From: OMIS01 sp964443885
Lineage (GTDB): Bacteria; Patescibacteriota; Microgenomatia; UBA1400; PJMF01
Length of the DNA: 8,086 nucleotides
Assembly: GCA_964443885.1 (NCBI GenBank)
Contig: CAYUES010000045.1
Location: 1 to 8,086, forward strand
Reading direction: 5' to 3'
Made by a program: the position numbers and the translations under genes. A model generated the notes under the pieces. The model was given only the letters and a program-made list of their open reading frames with translations. It had not been told where the DNA came from and did not search any database. Below, one piece after another: positions 1 through 6,038 of the stretch (positions are counted from its first letter, which is position 1; each line of letters opens with the position of its first letter).

Positions 1-178
1 AATTTATGCATTTCTAGTTTCTCAGGCAGTGTATTGAGCACATCAAAGCATACCTGCAGGTCTTCCAAAGGTGCTTTGGGGCACTCATATAAATCAATGG
101 TGAGGGGTGGTAGCCAAACTGCACATACTGAGTGTCTTTTCCAGGTCTAGAAGATTGATTATTTTTTTTCATAAGCAT
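1..178 (-). pseudogene. speH: S-adenosylmethionine decarboxylase, N-terminal part, frameshifted, cut by window edge
   Basis: The minus strand starts at ATG 172 (or the in-frame ATG 178) and reads MKKNNQSSRPGKD...QFGYH down to about base 107. It then loses homology. From base 104 downward the neighbouring frame reads LTIDLYECPKAPLEDL and then LPEKLEMHK up to the left edge. Joined together, FGYH and LTIDLYEC reproduce the usual N-terminus of pyruvoyl-dependent AdoMet decarboxylase (G-x-H-L-x-x-D-L-Y-x-C). The following LPEKLxMHK resembles one branch of that family. The second frame has no start codon of its own between an upstream TAG and the LTID segment. The two halves are therefore one gene with a -1/+2 shift at the C4 run (plus-strand G 104-107). 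The enzyme makes decarboxylated AdoMet, the aminopropyl donor for spermidine. The self-cleavage serine region lies outside the window. Recognition of the family is by eye and fairly firm. Whether the shift is a mutation, an assembly error or recoding cannot be decided here. Confidence 0.65.
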
Positions 179-180
179 TA

Positions 181-209
181 AGATTACAAACAAAAAAACC
201 CAATAGCAA
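181..209 (-). promoter_or_regulatory. Sigma70-like promoter of the AdoMet decarboxylase gene
   Basis: On the minus strand a -35 box TTGCTA (209-204) is followed by a 17-base spacer and a -10 box TAATCT (186-181). Transcription would start near base 174, a couple of bases before ATG 172. There is no room for a Shine-Dalgarno site. If ATG 178 is the real start, transcription would have to begin a few bases earlier. Confidence 0.45.
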
Positions 210-229
210 GCGCAACCATATATTCCCCC

Positions 230-259
230 TTGAGTGAGACAAACAGTTTTGTATATGAT
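230..259 (+). promoter_or_regulatory. Sigma70-like promoter of the PL7 lyase gene
   Basis: A -35 box TTGAGT (230-235) is followed by an 18-base spacer and a -10 box TATGAT (254-259). The predicted transcription start is about base 266, three bases before ATG 269. The TTG at 230 could be mistaken for a start codon, but it fits better as the -35 box. The promoter is divergent from that of the decarboxylase gene, with the two -35 boxes about 20 bases apart. Confidence 0.5.
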
Positions 260-268
260 AATCAGATC

Positions 269-1609
269 ATGGCAAAAAAATTTGTAAAATCAAAAAAATT
301 AAGTAAAAGAATCTCACTGTTTGTGGCAGCAACATTGGTACTGGCGGGCGTAGCTTCTACTTTTGCCGTTGCCAACATCGTCCAAACACAACGCCAAGAA
401 GCCAGTTTGGCCGCCCAAGCCTCGGTTGCTTCTCAGCCATCTGATGTGTTTAATCTTTCATACTGGAAGTTAACATTACCTATTGATACTCCACAGCCTG
501 GTGACCCTGACGAAATTAAACAGCCTCAGCTCGCCACGTATACCAGTCAATACTTTAAATTGAACGATGCCAAAGATGCCGTCACTTTTTACTCTCCAGC
601 TGGTGGTGATACAACGGATGGCTCAAGTTATGCCCGCTCTGAGCTCCGTGAACGACGCGATCACAGTAATCCATATACATTTGCCTCAGACTGTCCAGAC
701 AAAGATAAAGTTGAAGAAGCCTGTTGGAGTACCTCAAGTGGCTATCACATCATGACTATTGATCAGAAAATCACTCATATCCCTACAACCAAACCTCACG
801 TGGTTGTCGGACAAATACACGATAACAAGGATGACGTAACAGTTTTCCGACTAGAAGGTAAAACGCTGTTTGTCGATGCCAATCGCTACAAAAAGGCCGA
901 CATTATTTTGACAAATAACTATCAACTCGGCACTCGCTTCACCGTTGCATTTGAAGTTGTAAATGATGAAACTACCTACTACTACAATGGCCAACGCGTC
1001 GGCTCTTTGCCAGCTAAATATACTGGTGGGTACTTTAAAGCCGGTATGTACGTCCAATCAAAAGAAGGCAAAGTTAATGGTGTCCAACAGTATGGTGAAG
1101 TAGAAATTTATGACGTCAAAGTTTGTCACGCGGCCAACAAAGAAGGCTGTCAAAATCAACAACCCAATCCAACCAGCTTCCCAACCCCGGTGCCAACGGC
1201 GACGCCTGTCTCTACAATCAAACCGTCTGCTACTCCACGACCAACCAGTACCCCAAAACCATCGGCCACCCCTAAGCCGACTAGTACGCCCAAGCCAACT
1301 CCACCTGCCCAAGTTTCTGGCAAAGTAACTGGCATTACGGCTACTTCTCCCAAAGATAGTCGTGTTGTGGTGAAATGGAATGCCTACTCTGGTGCCAGTA
1401 AGTACAAAATCTATATGTCCAAAAACTCAGCAAGCAGCTTTAAGCTTCAAGATACCACCAGTAAGCTCACCAAAACTTTTAACTTACCAAGTTGTAAAAC
1501 CAACTACTTTAGAGTTGAAGCATACGATAAAAAGAATAAGAAAATTGCCACAAGTGATATAGCTGGCGTCTTAGTTAGTATCGGTAATCCAGTTCATCCG
1601 TGCGACTAA
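269..1609 (+). CDS. Secreted polysaccharide lyase family 7 (alginate lyase-like) with Pro/Thr linker and fibronectin type III domain
   Basis: This is a predicted extracellular or surface-tethered beta-elimination lyase for alginate or a related uronate polymer. Numbering is from ATG 269 (446 aa). Residues 1-14 are basic and 15-35 are hydrophobic, ending in A33-V34-A35, a possible signal peptidase site; the segment could also be an uncleaved anchor. The PL7 domain spans about 58-287 and shows all three family signatures: YARSELRE (121-128), QIH (182-184) and YFKAGMYVQ (255-263). These contain the expected catalytic Arg, Gln, His and Tyr. In the family, the QIH form is usually linked to polyG or mixed-block activity. 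Residues about 296-346 form a Pro/Thr/Ser/Lys linker, and 349-440 look like one fibronectin type III domain (VVVKWNAYSGASKYKIY). Six cysteines (142, 152, 286, 294, 409, 445) could form disulfides. The frame is also open from TTG 230, but that codon overlaps the likely -35 box, so ATG 269 is preferred. Family assignment is firm; the exact substrate is inferred. Confidence 0.9.
   Translation: MAKKFVKSKKLSKRISLFVAATLVLAGVASTFAVANIVQTQRQEASLAAQASVASQPSDVFNLSYWKLTLPIDTPQPGDPDEIKQPQLATYTSQYFKLNDAKDAVTFYSPAGGDTTDGSSYARSELRERRDHSNPYTFASDCPDKDKVEEACWSTSSGYHIMTIDQKITHIPTTKPHVVVGQIHDNKDDVTVFRLEGKTLFVDANRYKKADIILTNNYQLGTRFTVAFEVVNDETTYYYNGQRVGSLPAKYTGGYFKAGMYVQSKEGKVNGVQQYGEVEIYDVKVCHAANKEGCQNQQPNPTSFPTPVPTATPVSTIKPSATPRPTSTPKPSATPKPTSTPKPTPPAQVSGKVTGITATSPKDSRVVVKWNAYSGASKYKIYMSKNSASSFKLQDTTSKLTKTFNLPSCKTNYFRVEAYDKKNKKIATSDIAGVLVSIGNPVHPCD
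1220..1291 (+). repeat. Two tandem 12-codon repeats in the Pro/Thr linker
   Basis: Within the lyase linker, residues 318-329 (KPSATPRPTSTP) are repeated at 330-341 (KPSATPKPTSTP), followed by a partial KPTPP. At DNA level the two copies differ at many synonymous positions, so the repeat is old or kept for the protein's sake and is not a fresh duplication. Such linkers are flexible, are often glycosylated, and separate a catalytic domain from a binding or anchoring domain. Confidence 0.75.
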
Positions 1610-1623
1610 TTGGCACTGTTTTT
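1600..1623 (+). terminator. Possible weak intrinsic terminator after the lyase gene
   Basis: GTGC (1600-1603) can pair with GCAC (1613-1616) around a 9-base loop that contains the lyase stop codon, followed by TGTTTTT (1617-1623). The stem is only 4 bp, so this is a weak call. It is supported mainly by the position and by the separate promoter that follows for the next gene. Confidence 0.25.
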
Positions 1624-1626
1624 CAC

Positions 1627-1655
1627 TTGCAGATCACCCCACTCGTGACTATACT
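1627..1655 (+). promoter_or_regulatory. Sigma70-like promoter of the arginase-like gene
   Basis: A -35 box TTGCAG (1627-1632) is followed by a 17-base spacer and a -10 box TATACT (1650-1655). The predicted transcription start is near base 1662, about five bases before ATG 1667. This means the gene need not depend on read-through from the lyase. No Shine-Dalgarno motif precedes the ATG. Confidence 0.5.
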
Positions 1656-1666
1656 GCCATACTTGT

Positions 1667-2569
1667 ATGCACCCTCATTACTTTGGAGTTTCTTCTCGGC
1701 TTGGCCTTCAGTACCCACCAATTGGAGCAACTGAAGCAAATCTAGGAGTGGAAGACGGCCCCGCTGCCGTCATTACTACTGATTTTCTGCAACAAAATCC
1801 TGGTGCGCTTGATTCATATCACTTTCCCACACCCGAACACATACAGGAAAACTACTGGCAGACCGTTTTACAGTACTCAACTGAGACGGCATACTTGATG
1901 TGGGCCATGCTCCAATCAGCCGAAACACAGATCGTTATTGGTGGCGACCACAGCGTGACGTTTGCTTCGCTCCTTGCGCTCTCTGCCCGAGTACCACTGC
2001 CCGAAGTGGCGTACATTCAAATCGACTCACATGCCGACATCAACACGCTTGCTACCAGCCCGTCTGGTAATTTTCATGGCATGTACCTGCGGGCTGCCAT
2101 TGATGGAATTGGAGTACCCGCTATTGACCAAGCACTCAGTAGCAAATTAGCACCACAACAGATGATGTATATCGGCAATCTATCTTTTGATCAAGATCCT
2201 GAGGAGCGAAACTTTATCACCACTCACCAGGTTCCCGTTATTTCGGTAGCAGCCGTACGAAACAGCCAAGAAGCTACCTGTATGAAAATCCAAGCACTCG
2301 TCAGTCGCTGTGCTCATACTCATATTTCATTTGATATTGACGCGATGGACGCAAGTATTGCTCCAGCCACTGGCATTCCATGCCGAGATGGCTTTTTACT
2401 CGAAGATGTACTGCCGCTTATTAGCTGCATACAGAAATATTCCAGTACCGTCAGTTTTGATCTTGTTGAAGTTAATCCACACAAAACAGGTGCTGACCAG
2501 ACGATTGAAACTGCACAACGTATTTTGAGCGAATTTACGCATGAAAGAAAACTTGAAGCAGATACATAA
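1667..2569 (+). CDS. Arginase-like ureohydrolase
   Basis: This is a binuclear metal enzyme of the arginase/agmatinase superfamily, most likely hydrolysing L-arginine to ornithine and urea in the cytoplasm. The 300-aa length is normal. All six metal ligands are visible: H95 in GGDH, D120, H122 and D124 in DSHAD, and D223 and D225 in SFDID. Arginase-type features include N126 after the metal motif, the SGNFHG motif (133-138, including the catalytic-loop His137), FDQDPEE (174-180) in place of the amino-group-binding aspartates, and E268 in EVNP. Agmatinases usually lack the SGNxHG pattern, so arginase is favoured over agmatinase or formimidoylglutamase. Odd points: the usual DAH is DSH, the usual D-P after SFDxDxxD is D-A (228-229), and the TGTP Thr is Ile237. 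The gene lies two genes from an AdoMet decarboxylase, which suggests polyamine supply through ornithine. Its last 35 bp overlap the 3' end of the opposite-strand ZIP gene. Confidence 0.85.
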   Translation: MHPHYFGVSSRLGLQYPPIGATEANLGVEDGPAAVITTDFLQQNPGALDSYHFPTPEHIQENYWQTVLQYSTETAYLMWAMLQSAETQIVIGGDHSVTFASLLALSARVPLPEVAYIQIDSHADINTLATSPSGNFHGMYLRAAIDGIGVPAIDQALSSKLAPQQMMYIGNLSFDQDPEERNFITTHQVPVISVAAVRNSQEATCMKIQALVSRCAHTHISFDIDAMDASIAPATGIPCRDGFLLEDVLPLISCIQKYSSTVSFDLVEVNPHKTGADQTIETAQRILSEFTHERKLEADT

Positions 2570-3275
2570 TTCCAATTCCTAATAAGAAGATGAGCAAACT
2601 GAGCACCGAGCGTTTGACGACTCGCTCTTCTTGTAGCTGTGGCAGTAGATCGGTCGCCGCGATGTACAAGAAACTTCCCGCTGCAAATGGTGTCAAGATT
2701 TGTACAAATGAATCGGTATAGGTACTAAGCATGTACCCAACCAGACCTCCAACTACTGCAGCCAGGGCGGTAAAAAAGTTGACTAATAGTGCTTTTTTAA
2801 CGGTAAAACCAGCTTTGAGCAAGACGCCAAAATCACCAATTTCTTGAGGAATTTCGTGAACTAATACTGCAAGTGTCGCCGCAATTCCAACTTCAATAGA
2901 AGTCATGTAGGCAGTGGCAATAATTACACCATCTAAAAAGTTATGAAAAGAATCCCCCAGTAAATTCATGTAGCCAAATGTGTGCGTTTCACAGTTGTCT
3001 TCATGACAGTGTCGCCAGTGCAAAAATTTTTCAATAATAAAGAAGAACACAAATGACAATAGCACGGCCAAAAATACTGAGTGACTATCCATCGTCTCAA
3101 CTGCTTCAGGCAGCAAGTGTAAAAAAGCCGTACCCATCATGGTACCGGCAGCAAGTGCTACAAAGCCATACAGAAAATCATGAATTTTAGTTTTCCGCCA
3201 CGAAAGGGTAAAAATACCCAAGAATGAAACCGCACTTACACCAAGCAAACTGAAAAGAATGTAAAAAATTGTCAT
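2535..3275 (-). CDS. ZIP family divalent metal transporter
   Basis: This is a predicted inner-membrane importer of zinc or other divalent metals, 246 aa from ATG 3275. About seven to eight hydrophobic segments are visible, typical of ZIP proteins. The metal-site helices carry HNFLDG (111-116, with H111, N112 and D115) and HEIPQE (140-145, with H140, E141 and E145), the latter followed by GDFGVLL, a pattern close to the LIV-1/ZIP signature. The loop at 86-98 is rich in His and Cys (H86, H89, C90, H91, C95, H98) and probably binds metal. The frame stays open up to TTG 3290, but that codon abuts the -10 box TACAAT; ATG 3275 sits exactly at the predicted transcription start and is preferred. The gene ends convergently inside the arginase-like gene (2535-2569). 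The metal specificity cannot be read from the sequence. Confidence 0.9.
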   Translation of the reverse strand: MTIFYILFSLLGVSAVSFLGIFTLSWRKTKIHDFLYGFVALAAGTMMGTAFLHLLPEAVETMDSHSVFLAVLLSFVFFFIIEKFLHWRHCHEDNCETHTFGYMNLLGDSFHNFLDGVIIATAYMTSIEVGIAATLAVLVHEIPQEIGDFGVLLKAGFTVKKALLVNFFTALAAVVGGLVGYMLSTYTDSFVQILTPFAAGSFLYIAATDLLPQLQEERVVKRSVLSLLIFLLGIGIMYLLQVFFHA

Positions 3276-3281
3276 TTCATT

Positions 3282-3309
3282 ATTGTACAAGAGTTTTTCT
3301 AATATGCAA
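3282..3309 (-). promoter_or_regulatory. Sigma70-like promoter of the ZIP gene
   Basis: On the minus strand a -35 box TTGCAT (3309-3304) is followed by a 16-base spacer and a -10 box TACAAT (3287-3282). The predicted transcription start is about base 3275, which is the A of the ATG, so the mRNA would have no leader. The -35 box overlaps a perfect palindrome (3306-3318), a plausible operator. Confidence 0.5.
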
Positions 3310-3318
3310 CTAAGTTGC
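3306..3318. promoter_or_regulatory. Perfect 13-bp palindrome, candidate operator upstream of the ZIP gene
   Basis: GCAACT-A-AGTTGC is a perfect 6-1-6 inverted repeat overlapping the -35 box of the ZIP promoter. Neither side has a T-run long enough for a terminator. A repressor bound here, for example a metal-responsive one, would block the promoter. The regulator is unknown, and the consensus matches no named box I can assert. The rest of the gap between the ZIP and YibE/F genes (about 3319-3396) shows only the weak hairpin listed separately. Confidence 0.35.
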
Positions 3319-3368
3319 TTTAAACGTCTAGAGCCAGATGAAAACTAGAACTCAATTTGCCTTGAAAG

Positions 3369-3391
3369 GTACAGTCAGCGATTTACTGCAC
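3369..3391 (-). terminator. Possible 3' hairpin after the YibE/F gene
   Basis: GTGCAGT (3391-3385 on the minus strand) can pair with ACTGTAC (3375-3369) in a 7-bp stem with one G-T pair and a 9-base loop, starting six bases after the YibE/F stop codon. Only CTTTC follows it, not a full T-tract. It may mark a transcript end or protect the 3' end, but it is not a convincing intrinsic terminator. Confidence 0.25.
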
Positions 3392-3396
3392 TACAA

Positions 3397-4539
3397 TTAG
3401 TGCGAGTGGGAATGGAAGTCATCAATCTTCTGTATCGGCTGTCTAATTGCAAAATATGCTGCCAAAAAGGTAGCAATCGGAACCGCTACTACTAAACCAA
3501 TTGATCCAGTCAGTGTTCTAATAATTTCCTCGACGATGATTTCACTATTTAAAGTTACCCAAGACGGAGTTTGTTCGTTGAGCATAAATAGCAAAAAGAG
3601 TGGTAAGTTTGCGCCCGCATACGCCAAGACTAGCGTATTAACCAATGACGCAACGTGATCTTTACCCACTGCCAAACCACGCTGATACAACTCACTGAGT
3701 GAAATATCTTTTTTGGCAGCACGCAACTGAAAAACCAGCGAGACTTGTGAAACTGTAATGTCATCCAGCACACCGAGCGCTCCCAAAATAATTCCTCCCA
3801 ATAATAATCCTTGCAGGTTAATTTTAGCGGTATCACCAAACTGTAAGAAGTATGCTTCTTCACTCCCTAAGCCAACAAGCTGTGCTGTTTGCACACTGAT
3901 ATACGAAAGCACCGCTACAACTACTAAAGCTGATAACATCGAAGCCAAAGCCAGATGTGACTTAATCTTCCAACCGTGTGCAATGTACATGGTGATACCT
4001 CCAATACCGAGCGAGCCCAACAAACTGATCATGACAGGATTCGCACCATTCAAAATTTGTGGAATAATAAACTTCACTAAAATCAAGATGCTGACCGCCA
4101 TTCCGGTCAACGCACTTAAGCCACGCAGGTGGCCAATTACCAACACCACGACTGCAAAAAGCACTGTTAACCAGACAACTGTTGACAACCGATAGACGTC
4201 AGCCAGAACTACTTCATTTTGACCAGGCATGACTTGTTGTTCGGAAAGTACGACTTGCTTGCCTTTCTTCAATAACTGCGTTTGATTGAGCGGTTGAAAT
4301 TCGCTACCAACTTGCACTTCCACGACTTCGCCAGTGTCTTCACGACGGACCGACAGGATTTGGGTATAGAGACTTCGTTCGGCATCAACTTGTCGCTCTT
4401 CAAGTACTTCTTCAACACTACCTCTGAAATAAGTTGGTGTCGTGATGTTTTCTTGCGCCGATACTCTCGCCGTTAGAAAAGTACTACATGAAATAACTCC
4501 AATAAAACATATAATAACAATAGTAAAGAGATTTCTCAT
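3397..4539 (-). CDS. YibE/F family multi-pass membrane protein
   Basis: The 380-aa protein has an N-terminal signal or anchor segment (4-28, ending VSAQE). A mostly beta-type extracytoplasmic domain follows (about 30-115), and then seven to eight membrane segments from residue 119. Two stretches are the hallmark of the YibE/F family: GVLDDITVSQ (256-265) and the conserved stretch at 291-310 (KDHVASLVNTLVLAYAG). The C-terminus ends in a short His-rich tail, HSHSH. The family is widespread and lacks a settled function; a transport role is often assumed. It is transcribed in the same direction as the ZIP transporter 121 bp downstream, which has its own promoter, so co-regulation is possible but not shown. 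Its start is only 29 bp from the divergent glycosyltransferase start. An extended -10 box sits directly on its ATG. Family assignment is firm; function is unknown. Confidence 0.9.
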   Translation of the reverse strand: MRNLFTIVIICFIGVISCSTFLTARVSAQENITTPTYFRGSVEEVLEERQVDAERSLYTQILSVRREDTGEVVEVQVGSEFQPLNQTQLLKKGKQVVLSEQQVMPGQNEVVLADVYRLSTVVWLTVLFAVVVLVIGHLRGLSALTGMAVSILILVKFIIPQILNGANPVMISLLGSLGIGGITMYIAHGWKIKSHLALASMLSALVVVAVLSYISVQTAQLVGLGSEEAYFLQFGDTAKINLQGLLLGGIILGALGVLDDITVSQVSLVFQLRAAKKDISLSELYQRGLAVGKDHVASLVNTLVLAYAGANLPLFLLFMLNEQTPSWVTLNSEIIVEEIIRTLTGSIGLVVAVPIATFLAAYFAIRQPIQKIDDFHSHSH

Positions 4540-4545
4540 GTGGTT

Positions 4546-4554
4546 AGTCTAACA
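4546..4554 (-). promoter_or_regulatory. Extended -10 promoter of the YibE/F gene
   Basis: On the minus strand TGT followed by TAGACT (4554-4546) forms an extended -10 element. The predicted transcription start is at about 4539, the first base of the ATG. At the matching distance the -35 region is only TTTCAT-like (around 4574-4569), inside the start of the divergent glycosyltransferase gene. An extended -10 promoter can work without a good -35 box. Confidence 0.4.
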
Positions 4555-4568
4555 TGTAAATACCGGGT

Positions 4569-6038
4569 ATGAAAATTTACAATCAACCTCTGACAGTTTT
4601 TTTGAAGAAGAATGTTATTCTGGTACTCTTGATTGGACTGGCAACTTTTTTGCGAACGTATCAACTTGAAACCCACGGCATCTTCTTCTTTGATGCCGGG
4701 CATGATCTACTAGCTGCACATCAAGCAGTTGAGTCAGGCACACTCCCATTAGTTGGAATCACTTCTAGTCGCCCTTGGTTGCATCAAGGGCCACTAGCAA
4801 TTTGGCTAGAAATGCTGGTAATGGTCTTCTTTGGTACTTCAACACTTGCGCAACATACATTTTTTGCACTGCTGAGTATCGCTGCCATTATCGTGCTGTA
4901 CGAACTCGTTACGATTCACCTTAGTAAAAAAGCTGCCTACTACGCTGTAGCTATTCTGGCCGTTTCGCCACTAGCTATAGCTGCAAGCCGCATGCCGTAT
5001 CACACCACACCGATTCCGTTGGCAACTGTTTGTTATCTCTGGGCGTTAACTGCCTTATGGAAAAACTACTCACCTACAAAACTTGTTTTGGTGGTACTTT
5101 CTGGCTTACTCCTTTTTCAATTTGAACTTTCAAATGCACCTCTCTTAATTTTAATCCCTTATGTATTCATACGGAAAAAATATCCTATCAATATAAAGAT
5201 ACTTTCACTTGCTATTGGAGTTGGGCTACTCGCAGTTTTGCCGCAGTTACTCTATCCCTTGATGGGCGGTACCAATCAAGTTTTTGAGTTCGGCAAATGG
5301 TTTATCGCTCAAATTTTGGAGCGCTTTCAAGTTGGCATTTCTTCAGACAACAAAACTATAAATACGCTGCAAGCCTTTTGGCTTTTTGGTGGACGGATGT
5401 TTGGCGTTGACTCAATTGCTCTGAGTTTAATTGGGTTTGTAACCACTCTCGCAGCCAGCATCTTCGCCGCGTTCAAACTCTACAAAAAAGATCTTCCTCC
5501 CGTGGTTGAAGTTGCACTTGTTTGTTTTGTAGTTTTAGTTGGAGCATACTTTGTAGCGGGACCACCTTCTGAAGCCTACTTTCCACCCTTTTTTATTTTG
5601 GTGCCAATTTTACTTGGATACTTCTTTTCACAACAAAGAACAAATATTCAAATTGGAGTGAGTACTGCGCTAGTACTTTTTATTGTAGTGAATGTCTATG
5701 GAGTCTTTGCCGCAAACTTTTTTGTGATGAATAATCGCGCATTTCAATATGATAGTGTGGGTGAGCATCGAGCAATCGCACATACTTTACATAGCAGGAC
5801 GAATCAAAAGCCGTACCGTCTCACAACCACTTACCAATCAGAGCTTGTTCATCCTGCCTTTTTTGATCACATACGATGGCTGACAGTGGCGGAAGGTTTG
5901 CAGCAACCAGCTACCTCAGGGCGCTTATACTATCTCGAGATGAATGCCGATCCTCAGCCAGCTCAAACAATCATAATTCAGAAATTTTCAACCAAAACTC
6001 TGTACTGGAACCCAACAGCAGGACAATTTAGACAATGA
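4569..6038 (+). CDS. PMT/ArnT-like membrane glycosyltransferase (GT-C fold)
   Basis: The 489-aa protein is hydrophobic through most of its length, with roughly ten or more membrane segments up to about residue 385 and a soluble C-terminal tail of about 100 residues. The first extracytoplasmic loop contains FFDAGHD (40-46, with D42 and D46 as candidate catalytic or metal-binding acids). HQGPLAIWL (72-80) matches the H-x-x-P-L-x-x-W-L pattern of PMT_2/RgtA-D/ArnT-type enzymes. These transfer a sugar from a polyprenyl-phosphate donor to lipid or protein acceptors on the outer face of the membrane. Donor and acceptor are not predictable. The gene starts 29 bp from the divergent YibE/F gene. Its -10 candidate (TAAATA, 4557-4562) is well placed but weak, and no Shine-Dalgarno motif is visible. 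It overlaps the following hydrolase gene by ATGA, so the two form an operon. Confidence 0.8.
   Translation: MKIYNQPLTVFLKKNVILVLLIGLATFLRTYQLETHGIFFFDAGHDLLAAHQAVESGTLPLVGITSSRPWLHQGPLAIWLEMLVMVFFGTSTLAQHTFFALLSIAAIIVLYELVTIHLSKKAAYYAVAILAVSPLAIAASRMPYHTTPIPLATVCYLWALTALWKNYSPTKLVLVVLSGLLLFQFELSNAPLLILIPYVFIRKKYPINIKILSLAIGVGLLAVLPQLLYPLMGGTNQVFEFGKWFIAQILERFQVGISSDNKTINTLQAFWLFGGRMFGVDSIALSLIGFVTTLAASIFAAFKLYKKDLPPVVEVALVCFVVLVGAYFVAGPPSEAYFPPFFILVPILLGYFFSQQRTNIQIGVSTALVLFIVVNVYGVFAANFFVMNNRAFQYDSVGEHRAIAHTLHSRTNQKPYRLTTTYQSELVHPAFFDHIRWLTVAEGLQQPATSGRLYYLEMNADPQPAQTIIIQKFSTKTLYWNPTAGQFRQ
6020..6023 (+). promoter_or_regulatory. AGGA ribosome-binding motif for the operon-internal hydrolase gene
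   Basis: AGGA lies 11 bases before ATG 6035, inside the end of the glycosyltransferase gene. It is the only Shine-Dalgarno-like element found ahead of a start codon in this window, and it serves the only gene that is not first in its transcript. The spacing is slightly long. Confidence 0.35.

Noticed and set aside
162..169. Run of eight T
   Set aside because: On the coding strand it encodes the AAA/AAT codons at the start of the decarboxylase N-terminus, and no stem precedes it, so it is not a terminator.
230..268. TTG 230 as start of the lyase gene
   Set aside because: TTG lies in a good -35 box, and the added residues precede a standard basic signal-peptide start. ATG 269 matches the predicted transcription start.
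1058..1353. Open frames on both strands across the Pro/Thr linker, rich in Gly/Val/Trp/Arg or Pro/Gln/Arg
   Set aside because: They are low-complexity shadows of the repetitive linker codons and lack promoters and homology.
3276..3290. TTG 3290 as start of the ZIP gene
   Set aside because: It directly abuts the -10 box TACAAT and would place five extra residues before a normal ZIP N-terminus.
3758..4195. A 145-codon plus-strand open frame lying opposite the YibE/F gene
   Set aside because: It is fully antisense to a clearly conserved membrane protein gene, has no recognisable domain, and its composition is what reverse-complemented hydrophobic codons produce.
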